Source of the DNA: Marinomonas gallaica
GTDB taxonomy: Bacteria > Pseudomonadota > Gammaproteobacteria > Pseudomonadales > Marinomonadaceae
Assembly (NCBI RefSeq): GCF_001639745.1
Contig: NZ_LTAX01000020.1
Coordinates: 1 to 64,000, forward strand
Direction: 5' to 3'
DNA: 64,000 nucleotides
Shown: in pieces, positions 39,431 to 48,471 of the stretch
How positions within the stretch are numbered: position 1 is the first letter of the stretch
How the letters are laid out: every line of letters begins with the position of its first letter
Made by a program: the position numbers and the translations under genes
The notes under the pieces: generated by a model
Seen by the model: only the letters and a program-made list of their open reading frames with translations
Told to the model about the DNA's origin: nothing
Database searches by the model: none

Positions 39431-40768
39431 CTACTGGGACGGTGTTGAAGTCATCGCAGCGACGAGCGCTTCTAGACTTTGATCAATACTAAAGCTTTCG
39501 CCGAGTGATTGACGTAAAAAGTCGTTAATAGCAGGCATCAAGGTAATTGCCTGATCCAATTCAGGATCGGAACCTTTTGTGTAAGCCCCGACAGCAATCA
39601 AGTCTCTATTCTGCTGATAGCGAGAATACAGTTGTTTTACTCGCATAGCACCTTGCATGTGAGCATCAGAAACAATATGAGGCATAGCACGGGAAATGGA
39701 AGCTTCTATATCAATCGCAGGGTAATGTCCCTCTTCCGCTAAACGACGAGACAGTACAATATGACCATCCAGAATCGCTCGAGAAGCATCTGCAATCGGA
39801 TCTTGCTGATCATCCCCCTCTGTTAACACGGTATAGAAAGCCGTCACAGAGCCACCACCCTCTTTACCATTTCCAGCACGCTCCACCAGCCAGGGTAGTT
39901 TAGAAAAAACCGAAGGGGGATAACCTTTGGTTGCTGGCGGCTCACCTACTGACAAGGCTATTTCACGCTGTGCTTGCGCATAACGCGTCAAAGAATCCAT
40001 CAATAATAGTACGTTTTTGCCTTGATCACGGTAATATTCCGCGATTCTCGACGTGAGAACCGCTGCGCGCAAACGCATTAAAGCGGAATCATCTGCAGGT
40101 GACGCCACCACAACAGAACGCGCTAAGCCCTCTTCACCAAGAATTTGCTCTATAAACTCTTTTACTTCTCGACCACGCTCGCCAATCAATCCAACGACGG
40201 TTATATCTGCTTCGGTAAAGCGTGTCATCATACCAAGTAGCATACTTTTACCCACACCACTGCCGGCAAATAAACCTAGACGCTGACCTTTACCCACCGT
40301 CAGTAGTGAATTAATCGCTTTAATACCAACATCTAACGGCTCACTGATTGGTTTTCTCTGCAGCGGGTTTATGATTTCCCCCTGCAAACTAATACTCTCG
40401 TCGGCAATAATGGGCCCTTTACCATCCAGCGGTCGGCCAAGACCATTGACGACACGCCCTAATAACCCTGGGCCTACCGGCATTTGGCTGTCTTCACGTA
40501 ATGGACGCACACGCGCACCTGGAGAAATGCCATCGATCGCTTCCGTTGGCATCAAGTAGGTCAAATCTCCGGTAAAGCCGACGACTTCAGACTCAACCCA
40601 ACGATTTTTACCAATTTGGACCGCACACCGATCGCCCAAGGAAGCAGCGCATCCTACAGCCTCCATCGTCAGACCGACCATGCGTGTTACCTTACCTTCG
40701 ATATCAATGGAATAATCTGGCAAAGACTGTTGCTGCAGCTTGCTTAATCGATCAAGGAGTGTCGTCAT
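39431..40768 (-). CDS. fliI: Flagellum-specific ATPase FliI
   Basis: Rotary-type ATPase that prepares substrates for flagellar export. F1-beta-like core with Walker [12 protein letters not shown] (about 162-172), [10 protein letters not shown], Walker [28 protein letters not shown] and a C-terminal helical domain. 445 residues, typical. Follows fliH by nine bases. Confidence 0.97.
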   Translation of the reverse strand: MTTLLDRLSKLQQQSLPDYSIDIEGKVTRMVGLTMEAVGCAASLGDRCAVQIGKNRWVESEVVGFTGDLTYLMPTEAIDGISPGARVRPLREDSQMPVGPGLLGRVVNGLGRPLDGKGPIIADESISLQGEIINPLQRKPISEPLDVGIKAINSLLTVGKGQRLGLFAGSGVGKSMLLGMMTRFTEADITVVGLIGERGREVKEFIEQILGEEGLARSVVVASPADDSALMRLRAAVLTSRIAEYYRDQGKNVLLLMDSLTRYAQAQREIALSVGEPPATKGYPPSVFSKLPWLVERAGNGKEGGGSVTAFYTVLTEGDDQQDPIADASRAILDGHIVLSRRLAEEGHYPAIDIEASISRAMPHIVSDAHMQGAMRVKQLYSRYQQNRDLIAVGAYTKGSDPELDQAITLMPAINDFLRQSLGESFSIDQSLEALVAAMTSTPSQ

Positions 40769-40777
40769 AAAAGTGCT

Positions 40778-41560
40778 TTATTGAGGCTTATCGAGAGAGT
40801 TTAAAACGTCTTTTAAACGAGATTCAACGGTACCGTCGACATAAAAGCTATTTGACTCAAGAACAAACCCTCCCTCAATCAGAGACGGATCTGTTTTTAC
40901 TTTTATCGTGAGGCGTTGCTCCGCAGCCAGTGCTTCAATCGCTTCGACACAGCTTGGATGAACGGTTAGCGAGGCACGCCCCTCATGCTCACCTAACGTA
41001 GCCAGCACTTTACTTAATTCAGAGCGAATCATTTCCTCACTGTCTTCGCCTAACTCACGACGAACGACATGCTCGACGATACGCTTCGTGGCACTCTGTA
41101 ACAGCTCTTCTAAACGTTCTCGGGTACTTTCTAGAGGTTGTTCGAATTCTTTTAGGACATTATTGAGAAGCATTTCTAGCTCACCAACCTGCGACTGTGC
41201 AAGCTCAACACCTTGCGCTAACGCTTCCGCCTTACCTTCTTCTAGACCTTGTTCAAAACCCTGTTGATGACCTTCTTCTTGGCCTTTAGCTAAGCCTTCT
41301 TTATGACCCGCTTCTTGGCCCTCTTCTTGACCTTGCGCAAAACCTTCTTCATACGCCGCTAGGCGTATCTCTTCAAGTTGTTGTGCCGTTAATGGCTCAT
41401 AGACCAGAGAGTCTTCATCAATCTCCTCTGTAATCTCAACCGCTTCTTCGTCAGACTTAATCGCAATACCTGAAGGCGTTTTACGCGGCGCTTCACCAGA
41501 ACCTAAATTTGGTAATTCCCAGCGTTCATAAGCGGTCAGCTTTCTCTCGTTATCAGGCAT
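40778..41560 (-). CDS. fliH: Flagellar assembly protein FliH
   Basis: Negative regulator and anchor of FliI at the C ring. N-terminal Trp motif (AYERWELPNL, about 10-19) is the known FliN-docking element. Residues about 73-117 carry a run of GxxxG repeats (GFAQGQEEGQEAGHKEGLAKG and on), the hallmark of FliH. The C-terminal part resembles the F1/V1 peripheral stalk. 260 residues. Confidence 0.93.
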   Translation of the reverse strand: MPDNERKLTAYERWELPNLGSGEAPRKTPSGIAIKSDEEAVEITEEIDEDSLVYEPLTAQQLEEIRLAAYEEGFAQGQEEGQEAGHKEGLAKGQEEGHQQGFEQGLEEGKAEALAQGVELAQSQVGELEMLLNNVLKEFEQPLESTRERLEELLQSATKRIVEHVVRRELGEDSEEMIRSELSKVLATLGEHEGRASLTVHPSCVEAIEALAAEQRLTIKVKTDPSLIEGGFVLESNSFYVDGTVESRLKDVLNSLDKPQ

Positions 41561-41563
41561 TCA

Positions 41564-42574
41564 CTAAACCATCTGCTCACCACCGCCACCAAGGACGATT
41601 TCACCGTTATCAGCCAAACGACGGGCAATCGCAAGAATCTCTTTCTGCGACACCTCCACTTCACTCACTCGCACAGGACCTTTGGCCTCTAAATCATCCT
41701 TAAGCATGTCCGCTGCACGAGATGACATGTTCTTGTAGACTTTTTCTTGCATGTCTGGATCCGCACCTTTTAGTGCCAAAATCAGTGTCTCAGACTCAAC
41801 TTCACGTAAAATAGCTTGAATACCACGATCATCTACTTCAAGCAGATTATCAAAGACAAACATCAGATCCTGAATGCCACTTGCCAAATCTTCATCAACA
41901 TCCCGAATAGACTCCATCAATTCAGCCTCAACCGAGCTGTCAATAAAGTTCATAATATTAGCTGCTGTACGAATACCGCCAATCGAGGTGGACTTAGTAG
42001 AATTATTACCAGAGAACTGACGCTCAAGAATATTATTCAACTCCTGCAATGCCGCAGGTTGAACAGTTTCTAAAGAAGCGACTCGTAAAACGATATCCAA
42101 TCGCACGCGTTCATCAAAGTTCGATAGGATGTCCGCTGCTTGATCTGGATCTAGATATGAAATAACAATGGCTTGAATTTGGGGGTGCTCATAGCGAATC
42201 ACATCCGCAACAGCTCTTGATTCCATCCATTTAAGCGTATCTAACCCTGTGGTATTTCCACCTAATAGAATTCGGTCAACTAAACTGCCCGCTTTCTCTT
42301 CACCCAGAGCCTCTTTAAGCATATTTCGAATGTAGCCATCCGCGCCCAACCCAAGGCCAGTTTGATCGCCAACTAGAATCAAAAACTCATCAAGGACTGT
42401 TTCTACTTGATGTCGTTGAATATTCGCCAACTGAGCCATGGCTTGGCCAATACGCTGAACCTCTTTAGGCCCCATGTGTTTCAAGACCTGAGCCGCATCG
42501 GACTCCCCTAACGACATCAGCAAAACCGCCGCTTTATCCAGCGAGCTCATGTTCGCAGCATCTTGGTCACTCAT
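41564..42574 (-). CDS. fliG: Flagellar motor switch protein FliG
   Basis: C-ring protein that meets MotA/MotC to make torque. Three helical domains are visible: N (LDKAAVLLMSLGESDAAQVLKHM), middle with the EHPQ motif (YEHPQIQAIVISYLDPDQAADIL) and C-terminal torque helix with charged residues (DRGIQAILREVESETLILALKGADPDMQ region). 336 residues. One base separates it from fliF. Confidence 0.97.
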   Translation of the reverse strand: MSDQDAANMSSLDKAAVLLMSLGESDAAQVLKHMGPKEVQRIGQAMAQLANIQRHQVETVLDEFLILVGDQTGLGLGADGYIRNMLKEALGEEKAGSLVDRILLGGNTTGLDTLKWMESRAVADVIRYEHPQIQAIVISYLDPDQAADILSNFDERVRLDIVLRVASLETVQPAALQELNNILERQFSGNNSTKSTSIGGIRTAANIMNFIDSSVEAELMESIRDVDEDLASGIQDLMFVFDNLLEVDDRGIQAILREVESETLILALKGADPDMQEKVYKNMSSRAADMLKDDLEAKGPVRVSEVEVSQKEILAIARRLADNGEIVLGGGGEQMV

Positions 42575-42575
42575 A

Positions 42576-44249
42576 CTAGCCTTCCATTACCCACTGTTTC
42601 ACTACCTGCGCTACTCGTTCTGGCTCTTCGGCAATCAGACCGCGTATTGCGTTAAGTTGTCGCTCAATTTTCTCTGGTGATCCAGGTACGGAAACGTCTT
42701 CCGCACTGACTAGAGACACCTGATCATCAGAAATCTCATCCGTCTCATCGGCAAAAATAGCCGCCTCTGTATCTTCCGCCACCGCAATTTTGTTCTGGTC
42801 ACCCAATGTTTTCAAAATTGGACGCACAACCATCAATAAAAGCAGTAAGATAAACACACCGACAAGTACGGGCTGTAATAACTCTAGGAACCAACTTTGC
42901 TTATAGAACGGAACCTCTTCCGGTGCTTCCGGCGGTTCTGGAACAGCAAACGGCGAGTTAATCACACTGACACTGTCACCGCGAGAAGGGTCGTACCCCA
43001 CCGCATCACGCACTAAGAGCGTCAAACGACTCAACTCTTCATCGCTCCAAGGCGTTCTAATAACCGCAGAGGTATCTGGATCTATCGACACAATATCATC
43101 AACAACCACCGCGACTGAAAGCCTTCGAACGGTGCCTTGTTGTCGCTTGGTGTAGCTAATACTTCGGTCTAACTCAAAGTTTCGTGTTGTTTCTTCACGT
43201 GACTGGCCATTTGCCCCATTTGCACCGCCGCCAATCGCAGCGCCATTTTCATCCGCGGCTTCGGGTATATTCACCGCACCGGGAGGCTGATTGGTTAACG
43301 AGCCAGGTACGCCATTATTACCACCGTTCGCAGATCGACGTTCACGTAAGGTTTGTTCACTGCGAAGTGCCAACAAGTCTGGGTTATATTGCTCGTCTGT
43401 TTGCTCTACCGCGGTAAAATCGATATCGGTAGAAACCTCAGCCTTGAACCTTCCACTTCCCACGACCGGCGACAAGATATTATTCACTCGTTGTAACATG
43501 ACGTCTTCAACACGACGTGAGTATTCGAACTGCTTGCCCGCAACGGATAGTTCGGAATTAGTATCTTTCTCGGTCAACAAAGTACCGCGCTGATCCACGA
43601 TCGTAACGTCTTGATCACTTAATTGGGAAATACTTGAAGCAACAAGATTTACAATGGCATCCACTTGACTACGGTCCAAACGACGACCGGGGTAAAGCTC
43701 AAGAAATACAGAAGCACTCGGCTTACGGGTATCTCGAACAAACACAGACTCTTTAGGGATAGCAAGGTGTACACGGGCAGATTTGACGCTTTGTAAACTG
43801 GTGATCGTTCGACTCAATTCACCTTCAAGTCCACGACGGTATCGCGTCGTTTCAACAAATTGCGAGGTGCCGAGGGATTGATCTTGGTCCATAATTTCAA
43901 GACCAACAATATTGTCTGACACAATGCCTGAGCCTGCCAGCTTGAGCCGTGCCTGATGATAAAACTCCGACTCAACCAATAATGCGCCAGTGTTTTCATC
44001 GAGCTTGAAAGGGATACTATTAATATTTAGGATTTCAACAATCTGATCGGCATTGTAGTCCGTAATACTACTGAGTACGGGCTTGTAATCTGGGCCAGAC
44101 GTCCACAGTACAGCTGCCAGAGCGATAGCAATAGACGCAGCAAGACCGACCATCAACGAAAGCTGACGAATTACTGTCAGTTTGTTGAAGCCAGTCAATA
44201 ACTCCATATAGAGCTTTTGCTCAGATCGATCTGCTGGGACATTATCCAT
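42576..44249 (-). CDS. fliF: Flagellar MS-ring protein FliF
   Basis: Forms the membrane/supramembrane ring on which the basal body is built. First membrane helix about 34-52, ring-building motifs across the periplasmic part (YLGT-type segments DQSLGTSQFVETTRYRRGLEGE, SARVHLAIPKESVFVRD), a flexible Gly/Asn/Ala-rich loop (about 310-360), second membrane helix about 445-470 and a short cytoplasmic tail that binds FliG. 557 residues. Confidence 0.97.
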   Translation of the reverse strand: MDNVPADRSEQKLYMELLTGFNKLTVIRQLSLMVGLAASIAIALAAVLWTSGPDYKPVLSSITDYNADQIVEILNINSIPFKLDENTGALLVESEFYHQARLKLAGSGIVSDNIVGLEIMDQDQSLGTSQFVETTRYRRGLEGELSRTITSLQSVKSARVHLAIPKESVFVRDTRKPSASVFLELYPGRRLDRSQVDAIVNLVASSISQLSDQDVTIVDQRGTLLTEKDTNSELSVAGKQFEYSRRVEDVMLQRVNNILSPVVGSGRFKAEVSTDIDFTAVEQTDEQYNPDLLALRSEQTLRERRSANGGNNGVPGSLTNQPPGAVNIPEAADENGAAIGGGANGANGQSREETTRNFELDRSISYTKRQQGTVRRLSVAVVVDDIVSIDPDTSAVIRTPWSDEELSRLTLLVRDAVGYDPSRGDSVSVINSPFAVPEPPEAPEEVPFYKQSWFLELLQPVLVGVFILLLLLMVVRPILKTLGDQNKIAVAEDTEAAIFADETDEISDDQVSLVSAEDVSVPGSPEKIERQLNAIRGLIAEEPERVAQVVKQWVMEG

Positions 44250-44275
44250 TCAGTACTGCCGCGTCTAACCCACTG

Positions 44276-44635
44276 TTAAATGGGCATATTCATTATTTTC
44301 TCGTAGGCGTCTACCAGCTTGTTCCTGACCTGGGTCATCGCTTCAAAGGATACGCTCGATTTTTGCAAACCAATCATTACTTGAGGCAAGTCTACCCCTT
44401 CTTCGCCACGCTCATAGGCTTGAGCGAGTACTTTAGATTCTTTCTGTAATGAATTTACGTTATCGACAGCAGTTTTCAGCATATCGGAAAAGTCAGGACG
44501 CTCTACTCCTTGCGGGGCTTGTTGACCAACCTGCTGAATACCCGTTTGAATATTCGAGCTCGGAGATTGAATCTGACTTCGCAAGTCACGCATTTGAGAA
44601 AGCACCTGATTAATGTCAGGTCTGTCTGTCACCAT
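44276..44635 (-). CDS. fliE: Flagellar hook-basal body complex protein FliE
   Basis: Links the MS ring to the rod. Characteristic C-terminal half: [60 protein letters not shown] pattern. The longest frame opens with TTG at 44650. The ATG at 44635 (codon 6) is more likely the start, giving 119 residues. First gene of the fliEFGHIJ run. A 15-base motif shared with the mini-FleQ upstream region lies 37 bases upstream. Confidence 0.94.
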   Translation of the reverse strand: MVTDRPDINQVLSQMRDLRSQIQSPSSNIQTGIQQVGQQAPQGVERPDFSDMLKTAVDNVNSLQKESKVLAQAYERGEEGVDLPQVMIGLQKSSVSFEAMTQVRNKLVDAYEKIMNMPI

Positions 44636-44671
44636 TTTACTCGCACCCAAAAAATCATTAAGTCATAGTAG

Positions 44672-44686
44672 CTTAGCACACTGTCA
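44672..44686 (-). promoter_or_regulatory. 15-base motif upstream of fliE, shared with mini-FleQ gene
   Basis: On the plus strand CTTAGCACACTGTCA, matching 13 of 15 bases with the motif at 47711-47725. Both lie on the minus-strand genes' upstream side, 37 and 34 bases from the chosen start codons, and in gaps of 71 and about 107 bases. Spacing and identity suggest a common promoter element or regulator site, of unknown type. Confidence 0.35.
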
Positions 44687-44706
44687 TTAAAAACTAGACT
44701 TTAATA

Positions 44707-46059
44707 TCAATCAACTTCTATGCCACATTCTCGCATTTTTGCGATTTTGTAGCGCAGCGTTCGAGGGCTAATGCCCAACTTCTCCGCCACTTCTTTACGC
44801 TTGCCTTTAGCATCGACCAAGGCTTGCGCAATAATACGAAATTCGTGCTGCTGAACGCCACGCCCAAGTATCGATGCGGCTTCACTCGCATCTTCATCTT
44901 CTGGCTCTTCTACTTTTGGCGCGGAAACCATATCGAACACGATATGATCTTCGCTCACCCTGCCTTGACCACACAATATTAGAGCACGCTGAATAACATT
45001 CTCTAATTCACGTACGTTGCCAGGCCAACCATGAGATTCAAGCTTGCTTAACGCGGATGGCGCTAGAAAAGCGTCATTAATGCGCATCTTTTGTGCATGC
45101 TTTAACAATAAAGCTTCTGCCAGCGGTTGTATATCGCCTTTACGCTCGCGAATAGGAGACCATCGTAAAGGAAACACATTTAAACGGTAATATAAGTCTT
45201 CCCGAAAACCGCCTTCTCGAACATATTCAGCCAAATCACGGTTTGTTGTGGCAATAATTCTAACATCTAATTTAACCGCTTTTTTGCCCCCCAATCGCTC
45301 GACCTCGTGTTCTTGCAATACACGCAATAACTTTGCCTGCAGCCCGACATCCATTTCAGTCACTTCATCTAATAACAAAGTACCGCCATTGGCTTGTTCG
45401 AATTTACCCGCTTGAGAAGAAACAGCTCCCGTATAGGCCCCTTTCTCGTAACCAAAAAGCATGGCTTCGAGCATATTTTCAGGGATCGCAGCGCAATTAA
45501 TAGCAATAAAAGGACGTCCATTGCGATCTGATACAGAATGAATGTACTGCGCTAAAACTTCTTTACCTGTGCCACTTTCACCACAAATTAAAACCGTTGA
45601 ATCCGTTACCGCCACACGTTTTGCCAGCTCCAATAAAGCCACGCTGGTTGGATCTTTAGCGATCGGGGTATAGCTTTTAACTTTTGCGACACGAGACGTA
45701 TGTTTAGCGATAATATCGAGCAGTTCATTTTCTTTGAAGGGTTTAAGCAAGTAGTCTACTGCGCCATTACGCATCGCCTCAACCGCATGGGCAATATCAC
45801 CATAGGCGGTCATCAGCATCATCGGTAATTCAGGAAAATGCTCCATAACATGCTGAAGCAAACCGTAGCCATCCATTCCTGGCAAATTGACATCCGATAC
45901 CACCATATCAAAGTTCTGACGCTTTAATGCCACAATGGCATCTTCAGAACTTTCCACCATAAAACATTTATAACCCGCCAGTAACAGCGTATCTTCTAAT
46001 GCTTCAGCTAATCCTCGGTCATCTTCTACGACCAACAAACTCACTTCAGACATACTCAC
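44707..46059 (-). CDS. fleR: Sigma-54-dependent flagellar response regulator FleR/FlrC
   Basis: NtrC-family activator of class III flagellar genes. Receiver (1-120) with phospho-Asp56 (VVSDVNLPGMDG), AAA+ domain (about 135-365) with Walker A GESGTGKE and the sigma-54 contact loop GAYTGA (a variant of the usual GAFTGA), and a Fis-type helix-turn-helix (RKEVAEKLGISPRTLRYKIAKM). 450 residues. It overlaps the fleS end by 14 bases. It retains the AAA+ domain that the mini-FleQ lacks. Confidence 0.95.
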   Translation of the reverse strand: MSMSEVSLLVVEDDRGLAEALEDTLLLAGYKCFMVESSEDAIVALKRQNFDMVVSDVNLPGMDGYGLLQHVMEHFPELPMMLMTAYGDIAHAVEAMRNGAVDYLLKPFKENELLDIIAKHTSRVAKVKSYTPIAKDPTSVALLELAKRVAVTDSTVLICGESGTGKEVLAQYIHSVSDRNGRPFIAINCAAIPENMLEAMLFGYEKGAYTGAVSSQAGKFEQANGGTLLLDEVTEMDVGLQAKLLRVLQEHEVERLGGKKAVKLDVRIIATTNRDLAEYVREGGFREDLYYRLNVFPLRWSPIRERKGDIQPLAEALLLKHAQKMRINDAFLAPSALSKLESHGWPGNVRELENVIQRALILCGQGRVSEDHIVFDMVSAPKVEEPEDEDASEAASILGRGVQQHEFRIIAQALVDAKGKRKEVAEKLGISPRTLRYKIAKMRECGIEVD

Positions 46060-47206
46060 TCCCTAAAATTGGCAATGTGATGGTCGCCTTTGTGCCAACC
46101 TCAGGCTGACTCTCGATTGTAAAGGTACCATGATGGGCACGAATAATCGCTTTCACTACCATCAGCCCCAACCCAGTTCCATGTTGTTTTGTGGTAACAA
46201 AACCTTCTTGTACTTTATTGAGCTGTTCGTCGCTCATTCCTCGTCCGTGATCTTCAACCGTGATACGTAATACCTGCTCATGAGCCGTGACCCACAGGTC
46301 TATTTCTGCACCGCGCTCAGAAGCTTCGATACCATTGTTCACCAAATTCAGTATCGATCCAATCAATACCTCTTGATGACACTGTATTTGTCCAGTTGGC
46401 AAACCGTCAACATGAACATTAAGCACAGCATGATTCAGTTCTGTTTGTTCCTTCGCACGCTCTGATAGTTTATCAACCAACACTGTCAACGATAACTTTT
46501 CGTCTAATTTAATATCTGACTTTGAGAAAATTAGCATATCTCGAATTTGGCGCTCAATATTATTCAATCGGTCAGACAATTTTCCCGAAAAACGAACGCG
46601 CATATCCTCAGACAAAGATTCTTTCTGTAAGTGCTCAGCGTATAACATGGCGGAAGACAATGGCGTGCGTATTTGATGAGCCAACGCCGCCACCATTTTC
46701 CCCATAGTGGAAAGGCGTTCATGATGCGCCAATTGACGCTGCAGCGAATGAGTTTCGGTTAGGTCGACAAGAATAATCAATTGCCCAGGCACATCACCCA
46801 GTGACGATGTTTCAACGCGAACACGCCGCCCAGTGACCATCGTAATTTCATGGCCGTCATCTTTTTGAGGCCGAAAGCTTTTAGGTACAATATCTGACCA
46901 CACACCACCTAAAATAGTCTCACCAAATAACCGATCCACAATTGGATTAGTCATCACTACTCGACCTTCCGAGTTGAGTAGCATCACACCAACAGGCATG
47001 GACCAAAAAAGCTGCTGAAATTGCTTCAACAGCACTTTGTTTTTCGTCTCTTCTTCTTGTTTAGCGCACTCTGCCTGTTCCAGCTTTGCGGTTAACAAGC
47101 GAACTTCATTTTGCAGTTCTTCATAAGCGCTTTCTAAAGAACGTGAAGTCTCTTCAAATAGAGTGAATGCTTCTTTTAAACGGGCAATTTCTTCGTCCTT
47201 GTTCAC
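46046..47206 (-). CDS. fleS: Flagellar sensor histidine kinase FleS/FlrB
   Basis: Soluble kinase partner of FleR. N-terminal coiled coil (1-60), PAS domain (about 62-150, QQLFWSMPVGVMLLNSEGRV), HisKA with phospho-His177 (ALAHQIRTPL) and HATPase (NLVNNGIEAS, VEDHGRGMS, HGTGLGLMVVKAI). No membrane segment. GTG start at 47206 with GGAG six bases upstream, directly after the mini-FleQ stop, so the three genes form one unit. Confidence 0.94.
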   Translation of the reverse strand: MNKDEEIARLKEAFTLFEETSRSLESAYEELQNEVRLLTAKLEQAECAKQEEETKNKVLLKQFQQLFWSMPVGVMLLNSEGRVVMTNPIVDRLFGETILGGVWSDIVPKSFRPQKDDGHEITMVTGRRVRVETSSLGDVPGQLIILVDLTETHSLQRQLAHHERLSTMGKMVAALAHQIRTPLSSAMLYAEHLQKESLSEDMRVRFSGKLSDRLNNIERQIRDMLIFSKSDIKLDEKLSLTVLVDKLSERAKEQTELNHAVLNVHVDGLPTGQIQCHQEVLIGSILNLVNNGIEASERGAEIDLWVTAHEQVLRITVEDHGRGMSDEQLNKVQEGFVTTKQHGTGLGLMVVKAIIRAHHGTFTIESQPEVGTKATITLPILGSEYV

Positions 47207-47677
47207 TTAGAACTCCGACTTATCTATACGGTAACGACGCATCTTTTCAATCAATGTCGTACGTTGAATTTGCAGTAAGCTGGCCGCTTTAGAAACCACA
47301 CCATTTGAAGACGTTAACGCATGACGAATCAACACCGATTCAAGATGTCGAATATAAACATTAAGATTCACAGCTTGCGTACGTGGCATGTTAGGAGACT
47401 CTGCCAAGCGATTTAAAATAGGCAAAATCTGTTCTTGGCGCCATGGGATAGGACAACACCATACAGTGCCTTCTGACACCACTTCTTCGTGTTCTTGCAG
47501 CCAAATAGAAGGCAAGGGTAAAGACAGCTTGGTCACATCAACCAAACTTCCGACGACAAAGAAATCAACAAGTTCATTCTGTTGCGGATCCATGACAATC
47601 TCAATACCGAGAAAATGTAGGATCGGCGCGACGGCTTGAGTCTCTTCTTGACTGACACCAATGATACAGGCTTTCAT
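47207..47677 (-). CDS. Mini-FleQ: FleQ N-terminal domain joined to FleQ DNA-binding domain, no AAA+ ATPase
   Basis: 156 residues at the exact fleQ position before fleSR. Residues 1-95 resemble the degenerate receiver of FleQ/FlrA (AVAPILHFLGIEI; no phospho-Asp). Residues 102-156 match the FleQ C terminus closely: VNLNVYIRHLESVLIRHAL, then NGVVSKAASLL and IQRTTLIEKMRRY, the Fis-type helix-turn-helix. The roughly 230-270-residue AAA+ sigma-54-activating domain, present in FleQ proteins of about 470-490 residues, is missing in frame. It could bind DNA but not open sigma-54 promoters. Start ATG at 47677. It might be a repressor, an antagonist of a full FleQ elsewhere, or an evolved sigma-54-independent master regulator. 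Confidence 0.8.
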   Translation of the reverse strand: MKACIIGVSQEETQAVAPILHFLGIEIVMDPQQNELVDFFVVGSLVDVTKLSLPLPSIWLQEHEEVVSEGTVWCCPIPWRQEQILPILNRLAESPNMPRTQAVNLNVYIRHLESVLIRHALTSSNGVVSKAASLLQIQRTTLIEKMRRYRIDKSEF

Positions 47678-47710
47678 GATTCTCTATTAATGACTGTAAT
47701 AACTCCAAAC

Positions 47711-47725
47711 TTTAGCACAGTGTCA
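47711..47725 (-). promoter_or_regulatory. 15-base motif upstream of mini-FleQ gene, shared with fliE
   Basis: Plus-strand TTTAGCACAGTGTCA, 13 of 15 identical to the motif at 44672-44686 and at nearly the same distance from the start codon (34 bases). It lies in the 107-base gap between bioD and the mini-FleQ gene, where no clear terminator is seen. Confidence 0.35.
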
Positions 47726-47784
47726 CCAAAGAGGCATGCTGTCAGCTCAGTGAAATGACAATAATTTCTTTATAAGGCAATGGT

Positions 47785-48471
47785 TTAACTGCTGAGATTT
47801 TTGAACAGTAAATCAAATTCCGCCTCAGCTGTTTGTCTATCTTGATGCCAAGATAGGCTCCCCAATAACGGTGCAGATAGCATGTTATTCAACGTTGCCA
47901 GATTCTCTTCATAGCAACTCATATCTTCTTGTCCGCCATTTGCTACCCAACCTGCGATTTTCAAGCCATCACGACGAATCGCTTCCATGGTCAAGAACGC
48001 ATGGTTTAAGCAACCTAATCGCATATTGACAACAACGATCACCGGCATGGCCAAACGCTTCGCTAAATCAGACAACAATTCACGATCGTTCACTGGTACA
48101 CGCCAACCGCCCGCCCCTTCTACCAAGGCAAAATCATGGGGCGTTAATAAACTGCCTCGAACAAAGCCTTCTAAGCGAGTTACCGTGATGATTTTATTTT
48201 CTTTTGCGGCCGCGATATGTGGCGCAATAGCAGGCTCAAATACAACTGGGTTTACTTGTTCATAATGCAGTGACACCGAACTCGCCGCTTGAATTTTCAT
48301 GGCATCATCATTTCGCAACTTACCGTCAATCATTTCCGCCCCAGCAGAAATGGGTTTTACTCCCATTGAGCGTAAATCTTGACGCGCCGCCGCCGCCAAT
48401 AACCCCACACATACATGGGTTTTGCCTGCATCTGTATCGGTGCCGGTAATAAAGTACTGTTGCTTAGCCAT
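47785..48471 (-). CDS. bioD: Dethiobiotin synthetase BioD
   Basis: Closes the ureido ring of dethiobiotin from DAPA, CO2 and ATP. P-loop GTDTDAGKTHV at the N terminus, then VKPIS (catalytic Lys), EGAGGWRVP and VVNMRLGCLNHAFLT. 228 residues, standard. Last gene of the bioBFHCD run, overlapping bioC by eight bases. Confidence 0.96.
   Translation of the reverse strand: MAKQQYFITGTDTDAGKTHVCVGLLAAAARQDLRSMGVKPISAGAEMIDGKLRNDDAMKIQAASSVSLHYEQVNPVVFEPAIAPHIAAAKENKIITVTRLEGFVRGSLLTPHDFALVEGAGGWRVPVNDRELLSDLAKRLAMPVIVVVNMRLGCLNHAFLTMEAIRRDGLKIAGWVANGGQEDMSCYEENLATLNNMLSAPLLGSLSWHQDRQTAEAEFDLLFKNLSS

Noticed and set aside
47688-47715. TAAAGTTT (sigma-28 -35 consensus) upstream of the mini-FleQ gene
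   Set aside because: The element 11 bases further on, AGTCATTA, matches the sigma-28 -10 at only 3 of 8 positions and would place the start almost on the ATG. A master-regulator locus under FliA is also unlikely.
47711-47730. Sigma-54-like GG...GC upstream of the mini-FleQ gene
   Set aside because: The GG and GC are separated by nine bases, not the required ten, and the fliE copy of the motif has no GG at that distance.
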